Shown here: one piece after another, positions 1-12,361 of the stretch
Numbering within the stretch: the first letter of the stretch is position 1
Layout: every line of letters begins with the position of its first letter
Assembly (NCBI GenBank): GCA_015179045.1
Contig: WHUZ01000051.1
Location: forward strand, 124,001-188,000
Direction of reading: 5' to 3'
Length of the DNA stretch: 64,000 bases
Origin: Kalaharituber pfeilii
Taxonomy: Eukaryota > Ascomycota > Pezizomycetes > Pezizales > Pezizaceae
Translations under genes and position numbers: made by a program
The notes under the pieces: model-generated
The model's input: the letters and a program-made list of their open reading frames with translations, nothing else
Databases searched by the model: none
What the model was told of the DNA's origin: nothing

Positions 1-605
1 TCCCAGGGTCTCCCCAATTGAACCGGACCACATTTAATAATACGGATATGATACCATACATTGTCATTCTATCAGTGCGGGGAAGACGTAGGTACAACGC
101 AAGGACAGGCTTGGCACGAGGAGCACGTGGAGATAAGGATAGCACGTGAGGAATATTGGGGTGTATATATGGTATTCTGTGCTGTCCTTCATACAACTAA
201 CAATCTCTTCTCTGTTCTTTCGCACCCGCATTGTCGCATTAGTAGTCGTACATTAGTTCCGCCAGCTCTCACCGCTCCGGTCCATCGCAAGGCAGTAAGT
301 GGGTACTATCTGTCGTCTTACATTGATCCCCTTCGAACCGGAGAGCTGTGGCTAGAACGGAAGTAAGATTCGACCACTCGCATCTTGGGCATACCTTCGG
401 ATTCGCATATTTGGACACCCTCGCATCCTACCTTGGCACCGTAAGAAGGTCAACTCAATGATTAGGAAAGTGGGGAGAGGACCAGAGACCCTGAAAAGCC
501 ACGGCGAATAGCATCAGTGCAAGTTCTTTTTCGCTACAATGATAAGAGTCATTTGATAACTTAGCGAAAATGAAAGCCACAAGCTACCAGACAGGCATTG
601 GAGTA
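1..605. other. No gene recognised
   Basis: No supported coding sequence or element was found here. A 101-codon open frame (61-366) lacks an ATG start and any recognisable motif. Confidence 0.5.
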
Positions 606-891
606 CCGTATTAACTCACATAAGAGCAAGAAAACAAACGCGCGCTAGTTCGGTCTTGGCAAAATTCTCAGCACCAGTGCGCGTGTATCACGCACAGGCA
701 CGTAATGATCCCCGAATTACCGCGATGCTAACCTCAACACCACGGAGATTCGTAGAGAAGCTGGAGATTAGCCGTGCTTAGTAATGCCAAGATTGCACGA
801 ACAGCGCGCTAGCATGATTAATGGCGCCTGAGTCCTGCCAAGACCGAACTAGCGCTCGTTTGTTTTCTTGCTCTTATGTGAGTTAATACGG
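606..891. mobile_element. MITE, 58-bp TIRs, TA target duplication
   Basis: The two ends (606-662 and about 836-891) are near-perfect inverted repeats beginning CCGTATTAACTCACATAAG. A TA dinucleotide flanks each side (604-605 and 892-893). At 286 bp with no coding capacity, it fits a non-autonomous Tc1/mariner-pogo type element. The family assignment rests only on the TA duplication and is tentative. Confidence 0.8.
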
Positions 892-1034
892 TATCTGAAT
901 GGACGTTTTGACAGCCTGGTGATGTTATCTTTAGCCACCTCACTACATTTCAGACTTTGATAGTACTTATCGTCATTCGTGCCCTTTTGAAACTGAATTG
1001 CATGGCCGAAAAAACGGTAACATTCCGGAAGATA

Positions 1035-1186
1035 CAGTAACCTGTAAAAAGTTATCGGCGTATGATAAGTGTTACTCTCATGTAAGTGTTGGTCTCACCC
1101 TATTCTGCTTAGTAAGCTCGTACGGCGTTTGGGTAAGAGTATCATGCAAGCCTATGATAATCCCCAAGACTTTTTACGGGTCACTG
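1035..1186. mobile_element. Small pogo-like MITE (family CAGTGACCCG)
   Basis: Starts CAGTAACCTGTAAAAAG and ends with the complement of CAGTGACCCGTAAAAAGTC. The left side follows TA. The same termini occur in the 186-bp element at 12176-12361, so this is a dispersed family. CAGT ends with TA duplications are typical of pogo-type elements. Confidence 0.6.
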
Positions 1187-1601
1187 TTAGTCTCGTAACC
1201 AGCTTTCTTCTTTTCCCTCTACATTTCAAGACGTTCTTCACCTTTCACCGCGCACCTCGGATCGCTACTTGTGTCTCGCAACCCACCGCAATCGCACACC
1301 GCACCACACTCCGCTCCCTGTACTCTCGCACCTTACGCCTTAATACGTGATTCTCTCACACACGTCGCTCTCGTTTTTGTCCCAAACCGTACTCAGCACC
1401 CGCGTCCTGCACGAGGAAGGATCGCTCGTACCTCGCAAACTCCCTTATTGTATCGGCTATTGACGGTTGGGCCCAGCAACTTGCTTCGTTTGTCTATCCA
1501 CCCGCTCGAAAAAGTAATAACAATGGGGGGTAGGACTGCTGAGTCTGCGTAGACCACCACGACTGCTCCTCATGCTTCCGCAACGTATTTCTTCCCACTA
1601 C

Positions 1602-1890
1602 CGCATCAATCCCGGAGCCCCAGATTTCGACGGAAACAATGCAACGGACTTTTTAACGACTTAGCAAGACCTAACTGTTGAGCGGACCGACGACTATCGC
1701 ATTAAGAAGTTTCCCTTATACTGCGACAAGATTATTGGCAAATACGTTGAAACCATGGGCAAGTGACTTCAAGGAGATCACCACTCGGAGTGAATTCAGA
1801 AATGAGTTTCTGGAAGAATTCAAGGAAGATGATACCGAACAACGCAGATATACGGAAACATACCTTCAATTCATTGTCTGTACGATGCAC
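1602..1890 (+). pseudogene. Degenerate retrotransposon gag fragment
   Basis: The frame from 1602 reads RINPGAPDFDGNNATDFL, then a stop, then a further 30-odd gag-like residues (FPLYCDKIIGKYVETMG). The similarity then continues in another frame with WASDFKEITTRSEFRNEF, a W/F-rich pattern typical of LTR-retrotransposon gag capsid. At least one frameshift and an in-frame stop make it non-functional. It is followed about 350 bp downstream by a protease-like fragment in the order expected for gag-pol. The call is by pattern recognition; LTRs were not found. Confidence 0.5.
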
Positions 1891-2248
1891 GATACCATTG
1901 ATCCAACTCCTGCCACTTCCGAGTGTTTATTTTGAACTTCGTTGAAAGAAAAATTGGTCTCGAAGGGGGTCATCAATGAGCATACTCGGGTTTTTCTCTC
2001 CCTGCAGGCGTTCTCTGACAAAGATGGGAGATGAGCTATGCAAGAAATGTGAGATTGACATCAAACATACTTCCACGACAAGACAGGTTTGAAGCAACGT
2101 TTACGAAGAGGCACTGAGTTTTTGCATTAACGACGATTCGCAGGTGAAGACGCTACCACCTCAATAAGGAAATGGGGATGGAAGCGAGATTAATACCATT
2201 CAGTGGAGCGAGGCCTTTAGAAAGTTTATGTTTTTTCCTTCGCCGAAG

Positions 2249-2620
2249 TGCAGAGGAAAGATAGAAGGACGGATATATGAGATCTTGATAGATTCAGGGG
2301 CAGGGCTGTGCTTGATGTCAAAGGCAGTATTCGATGAGCTTGAACTTCCGATGAGTCTGGATGTGGAATAGATGATTGGTGCGGCGAATTCTTAGATAAC
2401 GAATGTGTACGGTGTTTGTCATGACGCTTCAGTGACAGTAGGAGGAATCAGATCCGATTGCAGATTTTCTCTTATGGAAGAGCTATCTCAAGACGTTATT
2501 CACGGAAGACCATGGGAAAGGGTTGTTGGCACAAAACACGGGGAAGACGGAAGTTCTTACACAACTATGGACAAGGATGGAAATTCGACAACGTTTTGTT
2601 CGGTACCGGCAATGCATAAG
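2249..2620 (+). pseudogene. Degenerate retroviral-type aspartic protease fragment
   Basis: The frame reads CRGKIEGRIYEILIDSGAG: the DSGAG at 2291-2305 is the active-site loop of an LTR-retrotransposon aspartic protease (D-S/T-G-A). Beta-strand-like sequence continues through two in-frame stops (near 2369 and 2394) into VYGVCHDASVTVGG and ends near VIHGRPWERVVG, which resembles the second half of such proteases. With the gag-like piece upstream it marks a decayed LTR retrotransposon, + orientation. No reverse transcriptase or integrase remnant was seen downstream. Confidence 0.55.
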
Positions 2621-2713
2621 CGGCACCACAGCAGGGGCCAGACGACCTATGGCGATAAAGAGAAACAGGTTGAGACAGCAGTAAGCCCAGGGACAGCTGC
2701 TCGAAACCGTTAG

Positions 2714-4213
2714 CGCCGGGTGGGGTAGTGGAGAGGCATAGGATGATTGGGGTGGGATATCTATGGGTGGTCATCGAGGAGGAAGATGGGGGGGGGGGGT
2801 CGGATGTTGAGATGTGCTCAGGCCGGTAGGTATAGTACTCTTTGCTATTGAATCTATCAAACTTAGATCTATGTCACAGTGTACAATGCCTTCACCGTGG
2901 GCCAATTTACATCCAGGCGGAGGCAAACTTTGGCGGTCGTAAATCAGGGATAGCCGGTAGAAGTTTAGGCTCTACATTGTCAAAATCCTGCAATTGGACT
3001 GCTGTAGTTTACTGTTGCGTTGTCACCAGTTGCTTTTTCATTTTCATTTTCTCCTATTTTCCTTTTCCTTTTCTGCATCCAGTACCGCAAGCCGGCCAAA
3101 GCAAGGCGAAGGAACATAAAAGAGAAGATACTTACCTATTACCAGCGCAGTAAGTAACTCTGGGCTCATCTCCGGTGGCCCGATATGATCTCCGGGTTAA
3201 TGAAGAAATGAAGAATGTGCTCATAGTTATCGGTTGACCTTAGTAGTTTTAGGTCAGCAAGATATTATTTCAGGTGACAAATATCTTTCACGGGGGTCTT
3301 GGACTAGCGACTACAGAAAGCATTGTCGTCAATTGCAGGGAGTGCATTCATATTATGCACTCTAGCATAGTGCACACACTCCCTGGTGTTTCTTGTTTCA
3401 GCTGCGTTGTTATTCAACTACAAAGGAAATAAATAGAAGCGACGGTCGAAACATACAGGGAACGGGAATGAAGCCTGAATGTATGGCGCAAACATGTATG
3501 GAATGAGAATTGAGATTAATTTGTCACTGCTCTAGGTGGAACTAAGTGGAACATGAAACAAAGAAACAAAGACACCAGAATATGATATATGTTGGGTGGC
3601 GATGCTTAGAAAGGAGATGCATAGAAAGTCACTGGAGAGATGCATGGGTTTTGTACTCGCATGATGAGCTACTGCAGATCTCATCACCGATGCTAACAAA
3701 TCGGACAGAAAACGGTAGATTTTACCGTCCGGCTTGGGAACACTGGATGTAAAGAATACTCTGTACTAGTCTTGTAAACTCTGGACTTTACATACGTCAA
3801 CAAATTTTCAGCGTAATGAGCTTCACATTCAGATCGCAGTGCGCACTCCTGGATCGGCAGACATCCTGAGTATGCGGCTGATGCCAAGCATAATCTCTTT
3901 TTTTTTTTCTTTTTGTTCTTAACAACTGAATGAGGCTCTCTTTGGTAGCTCATCACTTTGGTAGTCGTCAAGGTGGAGTCCACAATTGACATAGTCAAGC
4001 ACGCAGCTTGCCAATGATTGCTTGAGGATAGCAGGGGTAGGTACAAATCACAATGTAGAGAAAAAAAATGCGGGGTTACGAATAATTGCAAGGTAACAAT
4101 CATCAATCGCCATCGCTTACAACATCCTCAACGTGAAATCAAGGCTCCTTCATCCAAGCTCTCACCGTTACTATCACGTCCTCTCTCATAAGCGCTGAAA
4201 CAAGTAATTCCAA
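2714..4213. other. No gene recognised
   Basis: Nothing coding can be supported. A small imperfect inverted repeat sits at about 3336-3386 (GGGAGTG / CACTCCC ends). The 137-codon minus frame at 3693-4106 runs through a homopolymer and has no motif. Confidence 0.45.
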
Positions 4214-7200
4214 ATGGGTAAAAATGATCCCAAAAAGCAAATGGGGTTCTGTGAAAGAGTTAGCAGATTTGGGGAAAAGCTTGGCATTGGGTCAGTTTTC
4301 AAACACAACGGCGATTTACTTCTGCTCAGGCTAACTTCTGCCACTCCATAGAGGCTCATCTCGATCGAGATCTCCTGCCGGAAATATTGGGGGGGTGCAA
4401 GGGCTTCTAGCGCTCCTCCCTCAACAGATAGGCTCTTGCATACCCCCCCACAGGCCCTCAAACAGAGCAGGCACAAGTATCAGTGAGCCCAGTTACTGCT
4501 CCCGCACCACTCCCGATAGTACAAATACAAAATGTGGATGCCACCTCAGTATCCGGTTCATCGCATTCACCAATTGCAAAGGAACTATCGGGGCCGCCGC
4601 AAACTCCTCAGCAGAATTTACAAAATACAAAAATACGTGATAATATCGAAGATGTAATCAAGGAGTTTCGGTCTGCTAAAGCCAATATCGAAAAAAAGCA
4701 ATGGAAATACACCAACAGGCATGGGGAGAGTGTTGTCGTAGTGGAGCGGATAGGGCAGATGCTTGCAGGGATGCAGAAGTATGCAACTATAGTCGATATA
4801 GCAATACAGCATAGCCCTGAAACCACTGCTCTTGTATGGGCTGGTGTTAGATTTATTTTGCAAGTTAGTCAAATATTTTCCTCCCATGGAGCTTTCGCTA
4901 ATAGAATAGGTTGCACTTAATCGCGTCGAATTAATGGAAAACCTGGAACTTGCAATGGCAACGATTATTGACAAGATGGCCACTTGTGAATTCTATGCTC
5001 ACATCTATATGACAGCATCGTTGGAGGTCACATTGCATTCAGACTTAGCTGAGGCTTTTAAATGCAAGTTGGGTTCTGCTCTGGATGAACTATATGATGC
5101 GATTTCAAAGTTTACATTTGAAGTACAAAAATACTTTGGTAGCTCAGCATCCTGTAGGATAATTCAACTCAGTTTGGGTTGGTTTGAGTTTCGCTAATAA
5201 CAAATTTAGGGGCAAGGAAGGTTGGGAATCTTTTCACGCCTTTCTCAATATCAATGAAGCCATTTCTTGATGATATGACTAGCAAGGAGAAGGTTGTTCG
5301 GGAGTGTGCAGATATGGCTACTATGGAAACGGTAATGGGTAAGAACGCTATGTGAGTCCCGTAGGTATAGGCAAATTTTCTAATGAGAATAGAGAGTTCC
5401 AATGATCTTAAGCGAATGGAGGGTCTTCTAAATGATATCAAAGGGGAGCTGAAAGTTTTGTCCACGCTAGGCAGTGAGTGCACAATTATATTAATTTTGG
5501 TCGTAAGAAATGGTTACACAATTAATGCTAATTGTAATAAATAAAAAGCAGATATCTCTACGAAAGTGGATGAAAACCTTGCAGCGACTAGGGATATTAA
5601 GGATATGTTAACTACACTTGGTATGTTTTTGCTTACCTCTTCGCTGGTCGCTTTTTTAACGTAATTTAGTATCAAACCAACGTGAAACAACCGTTTGGAA
5701 AACCTTACATTCACACTTGGAGCAGCTTAAGGAGAACTATCTAGCCAAGCATAAGCTGGAGGAGTTTGAGCTTGACCTCTATATCCCGGCTGAAGGAATG
5801 ACACATCCACATGATAGCATGTGCTTTGATCTACTGGCAGCTGTTCTGGAATTCCTTTCGGATGCCGTGCCACAAAAGATTTGCTTGATTCAAGGTGCCG
5901 CTGGATCCGGAAAATCAACGTTCAACCATCATCTTGCACGACAGCTATGGTCTGCGTATGGCAAAGCTCCCAATCAAGAAACCGCAGTAGTTCCTATTTT
6001 TATTTCACTCTTTAGAGTGTATACATCGGGAACCCACAGTCGAGACCTAATAGCTACTTTCTTTGCTAAACAAGGTTTTCGTGACGATCAAATAGACCTC
6101 ATTCGACATCAACGGCAGTTTGTGTTTATCTTGGATGGTTATGATGAAATTGAGAGACGAGACCGCAACTTTTATACCGAAAGCGAGTTCGATACGTGGA
6201 ATGCTAAAGTGGTCATTACCAGTCGACCTGAATACTTGCTCTCTGGGTATCAGAGCAAGTTTTACCCCCGTGGTCAGCCACAACTATTGCAAGAATACTA
6301 CCTCGCACCATTTTCGAAGTCAAGCATCCAAAGATACATTTCACAATATGTGAAGGCTAGACCTGGTCACTCAATCGAGGAGTACGAACAGTATATACTG
6401 AAGCCTGATGTTTGTGCCTTAGTCAGCAACCCTTTCCTACTCAAATGACTATGACTGTGAAACCAGCTCATAGTAAAGACAAACTCAAGCGCGGAGATTT
6501 ATACTATCGATTTATTGATTATTGGATTGATCAGGCAAGGGAACGTTTGGATAATATTCAACTACCAGGAAGCCAGCGTGATGCATATACCCAGTTAACC
6601 GATATCAACTTTACCTTCCAAGCACGATGCTTTTGTCAACAGTTTGCACTAACTCTCTATCGTTGTCAGGCATTAGAAGCAACCTACATGCCTGTTAGTC
6701 TGTTCTCCAATCCTATGCCACCAGAGCAGTCGATCTGGAGAAGCTTTCTAGCAGATGAGGATATCAAAATGCAAATTTTGCGCCTCAGTTCGCCGCTGAT
6801 TCGACAGAAGAATACATACCGATTTTTACACAAGTCACTACGGGACTATTTGGTAGCTGAAGTAATCTGGGAGGATGAGGCATTGAAAGAGTGTAAAGCC
6901 AATGCACTAATCAATGAGTTTCATCTGGTCGATGATCCTGGTGTTCTTGATTTCATTGTTGAAAAAGCATGGCTATTGCAAAATAGTCTTTTGGCCCTAG
7001 TCGAGCGATCAAAAGGTGATGCTAGTTTTGCCCAGGCAGCAGCAAATGCAATTACGATTCTAGTTAGATCTGGTAAGAGCTTTGGAGGTTATAATTTGCG
7101 TGGTATAAGGATCCCAGGAGCAGATCTAAGTGGTGGTTGCTTTGGCCAAGCACAACTGCAAAATGCAGACCTACGTCGGGTTCGTATATTTTAACTTATA

Positions 7201-7863
7201 ACATGTTACTCATGGCCAACTTAATTAGCTAATACCATGGTGAATAAGCAGGTTCGTATGCGGCAAACCTTATTTACGAATGCAGACTTGAGTAAAGCTT
7301 GCATGAGCTTTGTATCGTTTGGAGAAAGGCCTTTCATACAGCTAGACCAGAAGGTAACAAGTATCGCCTTCTCGCCTGACGGCCAGCTGCTTGCCTCTGG
7401 CAGTGACGATCGCTCTATACGGCTATGGTCAGTTCAGCGCCAAGAGGCGATCAATACCTTCAATGGCCATAGCGACTTGGTAAGCAGTGTCGCCTTCTCG
7501 CCTGACGGCCAGCTGCTTGCCTCTGACAGTTACGATCGCTCTATACGGCTATGGTCAGTTCAGCGTCAAGAGGCGATCCTTACCTTCAACGGCCATAGCG
7601 ACTCGGTAACAAGTGTCGCCTTCTCGCCTGACGGCCAGCTGCTTGCCTCTGGCAGTGGCGATCTATATGTATGGCAGCTGCAACAAAATGCCAGTGGCAC
7701 ACTAAACGACTCGACTATCACCGGTTTATGGGCAACACCCCAAAAAAGACTCATGCTCACGAATGTAAACATTCAGGATGTGACCGACCTCGATCCGCTC
7801 AATGTTCAGCTACTTAGACAACATAGAGCTGTGGGGAAGTCGGTACTTACTGAGGATATATGA
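4214..7863 (+). CDS. NLR-like protein: N-terminal fungal domain, NACHT, pentapeptide repeats, WD40 (one frameshift)
   Basis: Predicted cytosolic signal-transducing NTPase of the STAND/NLR class, in fungi linked to non-self recognition and regulated cell death. Exons I can support: 4454-4863, 4910-5138, 5210-5338, 5393-5473, 5552-5620, 5670-7179, 7252-7863; all junctions are GT..AG and keep frame. A likely first exon starts at ATG 4214 (MGKNDPKKQ) but its donor is unclear. About 1,010 residues without it. Order: N-terminal domain with ALVWAGVRFILQ (like the fungal DUF7708-type region); helical linker; NACHT with Walker A GAAGSGKST near residue 381 and Walker B FILDGYDEIE near 461; winged region; about 12 pentapeptides (A-D/N-L-x-x), split by the last intron; 2.7 WD repeats; tail DPLNVQLLRQHRAVG. 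A one-base loss at 6443-6447 shifts frame after NPFLLK, so it is a pseudogene, a recent null allele or a sequence error. No partner gene is adjacent. Confidence 0.8.
7180..7251 (+). other. Intron flanked by the direct repeat GTTCGTAT
   Basis: The 72-bp intron in the pentapeptide region starts with GTTCGTAT and the next exon begins with GTTCGTAT again (7180-7187 and 7252-7259). Splicing joins CGG to GTT in frame (LRR-VRMRQ) and keeps the five-residue register. Confidence 0.7.
7354..7680 (+). repeat. Near-identical 126-bp WD40 repeats (2.7 copies)
   Basis: Units start at 7354, 7480 and 7606, exactly 126 bp (42 codons) apart, each reading VTSIAFSPDGQLLAS or close to it. Differences cluster at few positions: GSDD / DSYD / GSGD, INTF / ILTF and SDL / SDS. 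This is the high-internal-conservation pattern described for fungal HET-E-type WD40 arrays, in which repeats are homogenised and shuffled while surface positions vary. A propeller normally needs about seven blades, so this allele is contracted. Confidence 0.85.
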
Positions 7864-10491
7864 AGCTACTACAGATAATGTAGTAGTGTCGGTGCCTTGG
7901 CCCTTGGAACACCGCACAGTGTGGGGAAGCTGAAAGAATTGGTGTTGCACTGGAATAGGCCAAGCCTTGTGATACCGGGTTGTCGCTCTGGCATAAAGAA
8001 TGGATCTTTGATTGTTCTTCTTTGATTGTTCTCCTTTTATTATTCTTCTTTGATTGTTCTTTGTTTATTTGGGCTTCTTTCATTATTAGAATTCTTTGAC
8101 ATAGAATCTTTCTTTATTTTGTAATTCGAGTTATTACTTTCTTTGCTTCCTTTGTCAACATGTAGATAAAAGTAGCATGTTTGTTCTGTAATTAGGAAAG
8201 CAAACAATCCTTTCGGCACTCTTGCAATACTACACTTCGCACCCACGGTTCGCATTCGCTATTCAACATGTGAAGACAAGCTTTGTGTGTGTATTCCGCC
8301 AGTTCTCAACTTTACGGTCACTCTGAGGATAGTAGACACTATCGCTCTCCTCTCACACCGGGGCCTCACCTTTTCTTATGCCTTGCTAGCCCCTGTTATG
8401 TAGCCTACTCAAGCGTGGCGTTTTGCTTATTCTATCTTTATGTCCTTCTTAATTAATGATAATACTGTCCCTGTTGTTTCCCATTTGGTGGCACCTAGGG
8501 AGAGTCTATTCAGTGTGATCCTCTCAGTTACGAGCTTGTTGCACTACCATTGATTATCACTACATGATAGATTTCATACTCGATCTCATGAACGATAGGC
8601 TCAAATGATAGCCCTATGTAGTGACCATCTGAGACTTCGATGAGCACTTAATTTCATTTAAAAATTGATCGGGTTATAAATTATTAAACTTAGAGAATGA
8701 AAAATAAATAGTAGAAATTTAATCTTTGTTTATATATATTACTAGTTGCTAATGATTATTATATTATATACAATAAATCATTGTATATATCAAAACTACT
8801 TCAACTTAGCTTTTCCAACAATATAAAAAAATTATGTAAATTGGATAAAAACTGACAGTGTAGTATAACGTTGAATTTTGTTAAGTTAATAGTGCGGCAA
8901 AGGGAGGAGGCTGTGACTTGCTTAAAGTGGATGCTTGGCGCTTGCAGGGATTTATCAAATGCCATTTCTGGTAATGCAACCACCAAAATTTTGATTCTTG
9001 GCATCAACGCAATCCTTGTTACTACTACAATATAATACTTGAAAATGGCGGAGGAATCACGGATATCTCTACCAAAGAAGATGACACTCCGGAATTTCGC
9101 GTAGAGCGAGAAGAATACTAGAAGTATATTTACTAAGTTTCTTATAGTTATCCTAATAATAATAATTTAGCTATGATAACAAATCTAGATTCTTACCTAC
9201 GGCAGTCTTGGAAGCGCAGGAAATTTTTAACTATGTTGTCTATTATCTTCTAGTATGTGGGTAGGAAGTAGCAACTTGCGGGTCATATTAGTAACATTAC
9301 CGACAGCAAGTTTTAAGTGGCAATGGGGCTGTGCAAGCACATAGTAACTAGCATATCAATTATCCTTGGAAGTAGAGCGTTTTTCTATACTCATTATTAC
9401 TCGCAGCACATAGAGGTACCTAGTGGTACTGTAAAAACAGTGTTCGTAGGTGGGCTGGCCGGCCCCATTCGCGAACCGCAATGTTCGCCGGTAGGCCAGA
9501 ACAATGCTATTCACCTTGGTGCTCTCAATGGATGTCCAAGTTTTCTTCTCAAAGTGCGGTTGGTTTCAAGCGAGTGGTGTAACGGTGCGGTTGCAAAGAA
9601 TGGATGCCTAGATGATAGATGGGTAGAACAATGCTGTGAATGAGTGAAGTGAGAAGGAGTGATGCTGTGGTGAGAAGGTAGTAAGGGAGGTATTCAAGTC
9701 TGTTTAAAAAGGCAATCTTTTACAAAACACGTAAATATGTGATTTTTCTCTATTTTTGTTTGTAATTTCCTGATTGCAGTTGGGTTTCTAGGTTAGTACT
9801 GACGCGTGAGCTGTGGCATAAAATATCCCTGCATTTAGTCTAGTCACCTAATGTCGAAAAGTCTTGGGTGGAGATTGAGCTTGCCGGATTGGTTATGTTG
9901 TAGATGTGGTGTCTTGGTATGTGGCTGATTCACCTTGAGAATCACTACATCTCAAGTCGGCTCTGGCGCCGTTAAAAAAACGCTATAGGAAAGATAGAGG
10001 AATTTACCGTGAGCTGGTGCACTTATACGAATTGATATTTTTCGAGTATTTCTTCACCAAAATTTAGTGCGCTTGTGCCGTGTCTTACTCGCGAAATTTG
10101 GGAGGCTTACATGTACAGATAATACTCTTTATTGGCAGATACCTACATAATTGAGTAGTAGACGCTTAGAGGCTGCTATCGAATTTTAAGTTAGCAGCTA
10201 CTGCAGCGAGCGGGGATATGCTTTTATCGATTGTATTATGTACTTATAAACTTGAAACATGCTGTCGTAGGTAAATATAACATGAACACTTGTTGCAGCG
10301 GGGTTCCAGGAAATGCTAGTGTTGTACCCTGTCTCTAGCACTCCTAGCAACCTTCAGGCATAATCTAATTGCTCCCATGACTTAGAATATGTAGATTATA
10401 TAACCACAAAAAGTTTCTGGTATGCTCGTTGCTCGAAAAGTGCCCTCCCGTCAAACATATGTGACTGGAAGGGTGTGTCCTTATACTATCT
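7864..10491. other. AT-rich gene-free stretch
   Basis: No supported gene. A short TTGATTGTTCTTC-type repetition lies at 8010-8060. The 108-codon frame at 9317-9643 has no recognisable motif. Local base composition at 8640-8870 is strongly AT-rich. Confidence 0.45.
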
Positions 10492-11306
10492 TTCACCACA
10501 ATCGCCACGTACACCATGTCCCGACGCACATTACACTAAAACTTACCGCGCACGGCACATATCTCAACCACCAGAATAGAGTTTTGTATGCGCTTTTCAA
10601 GGGAAACAAATAAAGGGCTATTCTTCACCTTTAATAGCTCCGAAAAGATAGTGTGGTTGATTAATGGCGCAATGACATTTCCATTGATGTCTTGGCATGC
10701 ATTATATGGAATTCCCATACAAAGTGCACTGGAAGGTAGAATATACTACCTTCCCTAAACACTCACCATGATGGCGATAGAATTGGCTAGAGTCTTCCCA
10801 ATGGGTCTCTGGATATTTGATGCTTTAATTGGTTCAATGTTGCTTAATGCCTAGTTCACACATCAAATTGCCATTTCCGGTAGTTTTCCTATACAATGGT
10901 TGCATACAAATTTCCATGAGAATATGAATTTTGTGAATAACTCCACCACTTCTTCAGAAATTCTCTTGGTGTGCTTCTCACATCTTTGAGTAAGGTAACA
11001 TAATGATATCCAGATGTCCTACTATTTTCATCAAATTTAATTGAATTTGACAAGTGAAATTCAATATTGCAGTGAAAAATATATGCCAAGCCTACGCCAA
11101 CATAGGATGTGAATTTCATGGAATCATAAATCCCTTCAAAACAGCATTTCTGAAGAAGCTAAGGTGCAGAATATGAAGAATAGTCCTTAATTTAACGCTT
11201 CTACATACAAAACTCTATTCGGGTGGTTGAGATATATGTTGTCGCAAGCGGTCTGTTTTGGTGTAAAACATACGTCGGGACGTGGTGGACGTCGCTTTGT
11301 GGTGAA
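10492..11306. mobile_element. Non-autonomous DNA transposon, about 100-bp TIRs (TTCACCACAA family)
   Basis: The ends are inverted repeats about 100 bp long, starting TTCACCACAA and including CTCAACCACC and GAATAGAGTTTTGTATG. Length is 815 bp with no transposase frame. A second copy of the family sits in every unit of the large tandem array (21960-23467 and counterparts), and its core without the nested insert is also about 820 bp. I could not see a convincing target duplication, so the superfamily is open. Confidence 0.75.
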
Positions 11307-12175
11307 TTACAGTATAAATCCAATAATCTAATATATGTGCTTATGTGTTTCTCTATACTTACATTCGGAATAAAAATCCCAGTATTGCATGTCTAATGAA
11401 TTTTTGATGCCCCAAAAAATCCCACAACTTGCTCTCGAGCTATCATAACAGAGAGATCGATGCTGCGCATGCCATGTAAACATAAGCCTGTAGTTACTGT
11501 GTATGACGCCGCCGTCAAGCATTGCTGTGTTGCATGGAGGCAGAGAAACAAACAAACCCTTTTCACGTGACCAGGTCGCATCTATAGCTCCACCACATTC
11601 ACATAAGATCTTTGATTTTATCACTTCCCACTCATGATAAGGCCGCGATCACATCCTTTTCCTTGCATACACACACCAAGGAAAGACCCATTAACGTGAA
11701 TACTCACATACATACTACTTACTAGTGGGGTGCCAGCTCACGATCGCCGGCTGAGTCATCCATGTCCTTGCGGCCTTTGCACCGGAGGCTACTCCATGGA
11801 CTTGACTCTTCCACTCACTTTGCTGCCACTGCCGCCCCGACACCTCTCTCAACCACCCACCACAAAGGCCCTTCCTAGGCTAGAACCTATGGTGGGAACC
11901 TCTCACTTCATTTTCTCATTGAATTTTACTTACAATATGAGCAGCCGCCCTTCGCCAGCAAGAGCAGAACCCCCCTTCCCAGCAGTAGCACCTCACTCGC
12001 ACTCGCCATTTTCCGCCCGACCAGCCGAATTCTTCATTTTTGCTTGTTACTTCTTCGCTCCTCATTTTTACTTCTCCCGAGACAATTCACTGTGTAAATA
12101 TTCTGTAACTTAGTCATCTCTTTGGTGCATTTTCTTTCTTGGCAGGGTTATAAAGGTTTCTGGACTTGGGTCATA
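11307..12175. other. No gene recognised
   Basis: Open frames here (for example 11730-12113) lack ATG starts, splice context or family motifs. Confidence 0.45.
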
Positions 12176-12361
12176 CAGTGACCCGGTAAAAACTCTTGGG
12201 TATTAGGCAACATTGGGGTAAGGCAATATGTAGATTGAGTCTGTATTCGTTAGGCAAAAGCGATCTCCTTTTCCAGAAGATAAATGCAGACTCGATTTGC
12301 ATATTGCAGGACACACTTATCGCAATAATGCATACTCCCCAAGACTTTTTACGGGTCACTG
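12176..12361. mobile_element. Small pogo-like MITE (family CAGTGACCCG)
   Basis: 186 bp, starting CAGTGACCCGGTAAAAAC and ending with its inverted complement CTTTTTACGGGTCACTG. It is bordered by TA on both sides (12174-12175 and 12362-12363). Related copy at 1035-1186. Confidence 0.8.

Noticed and set aside
7354..7680. CRISPR-like array
   Set aside because: Regular spacing comes from 126-bp coding WD40 units; no spacers, and the organism is a fungus.
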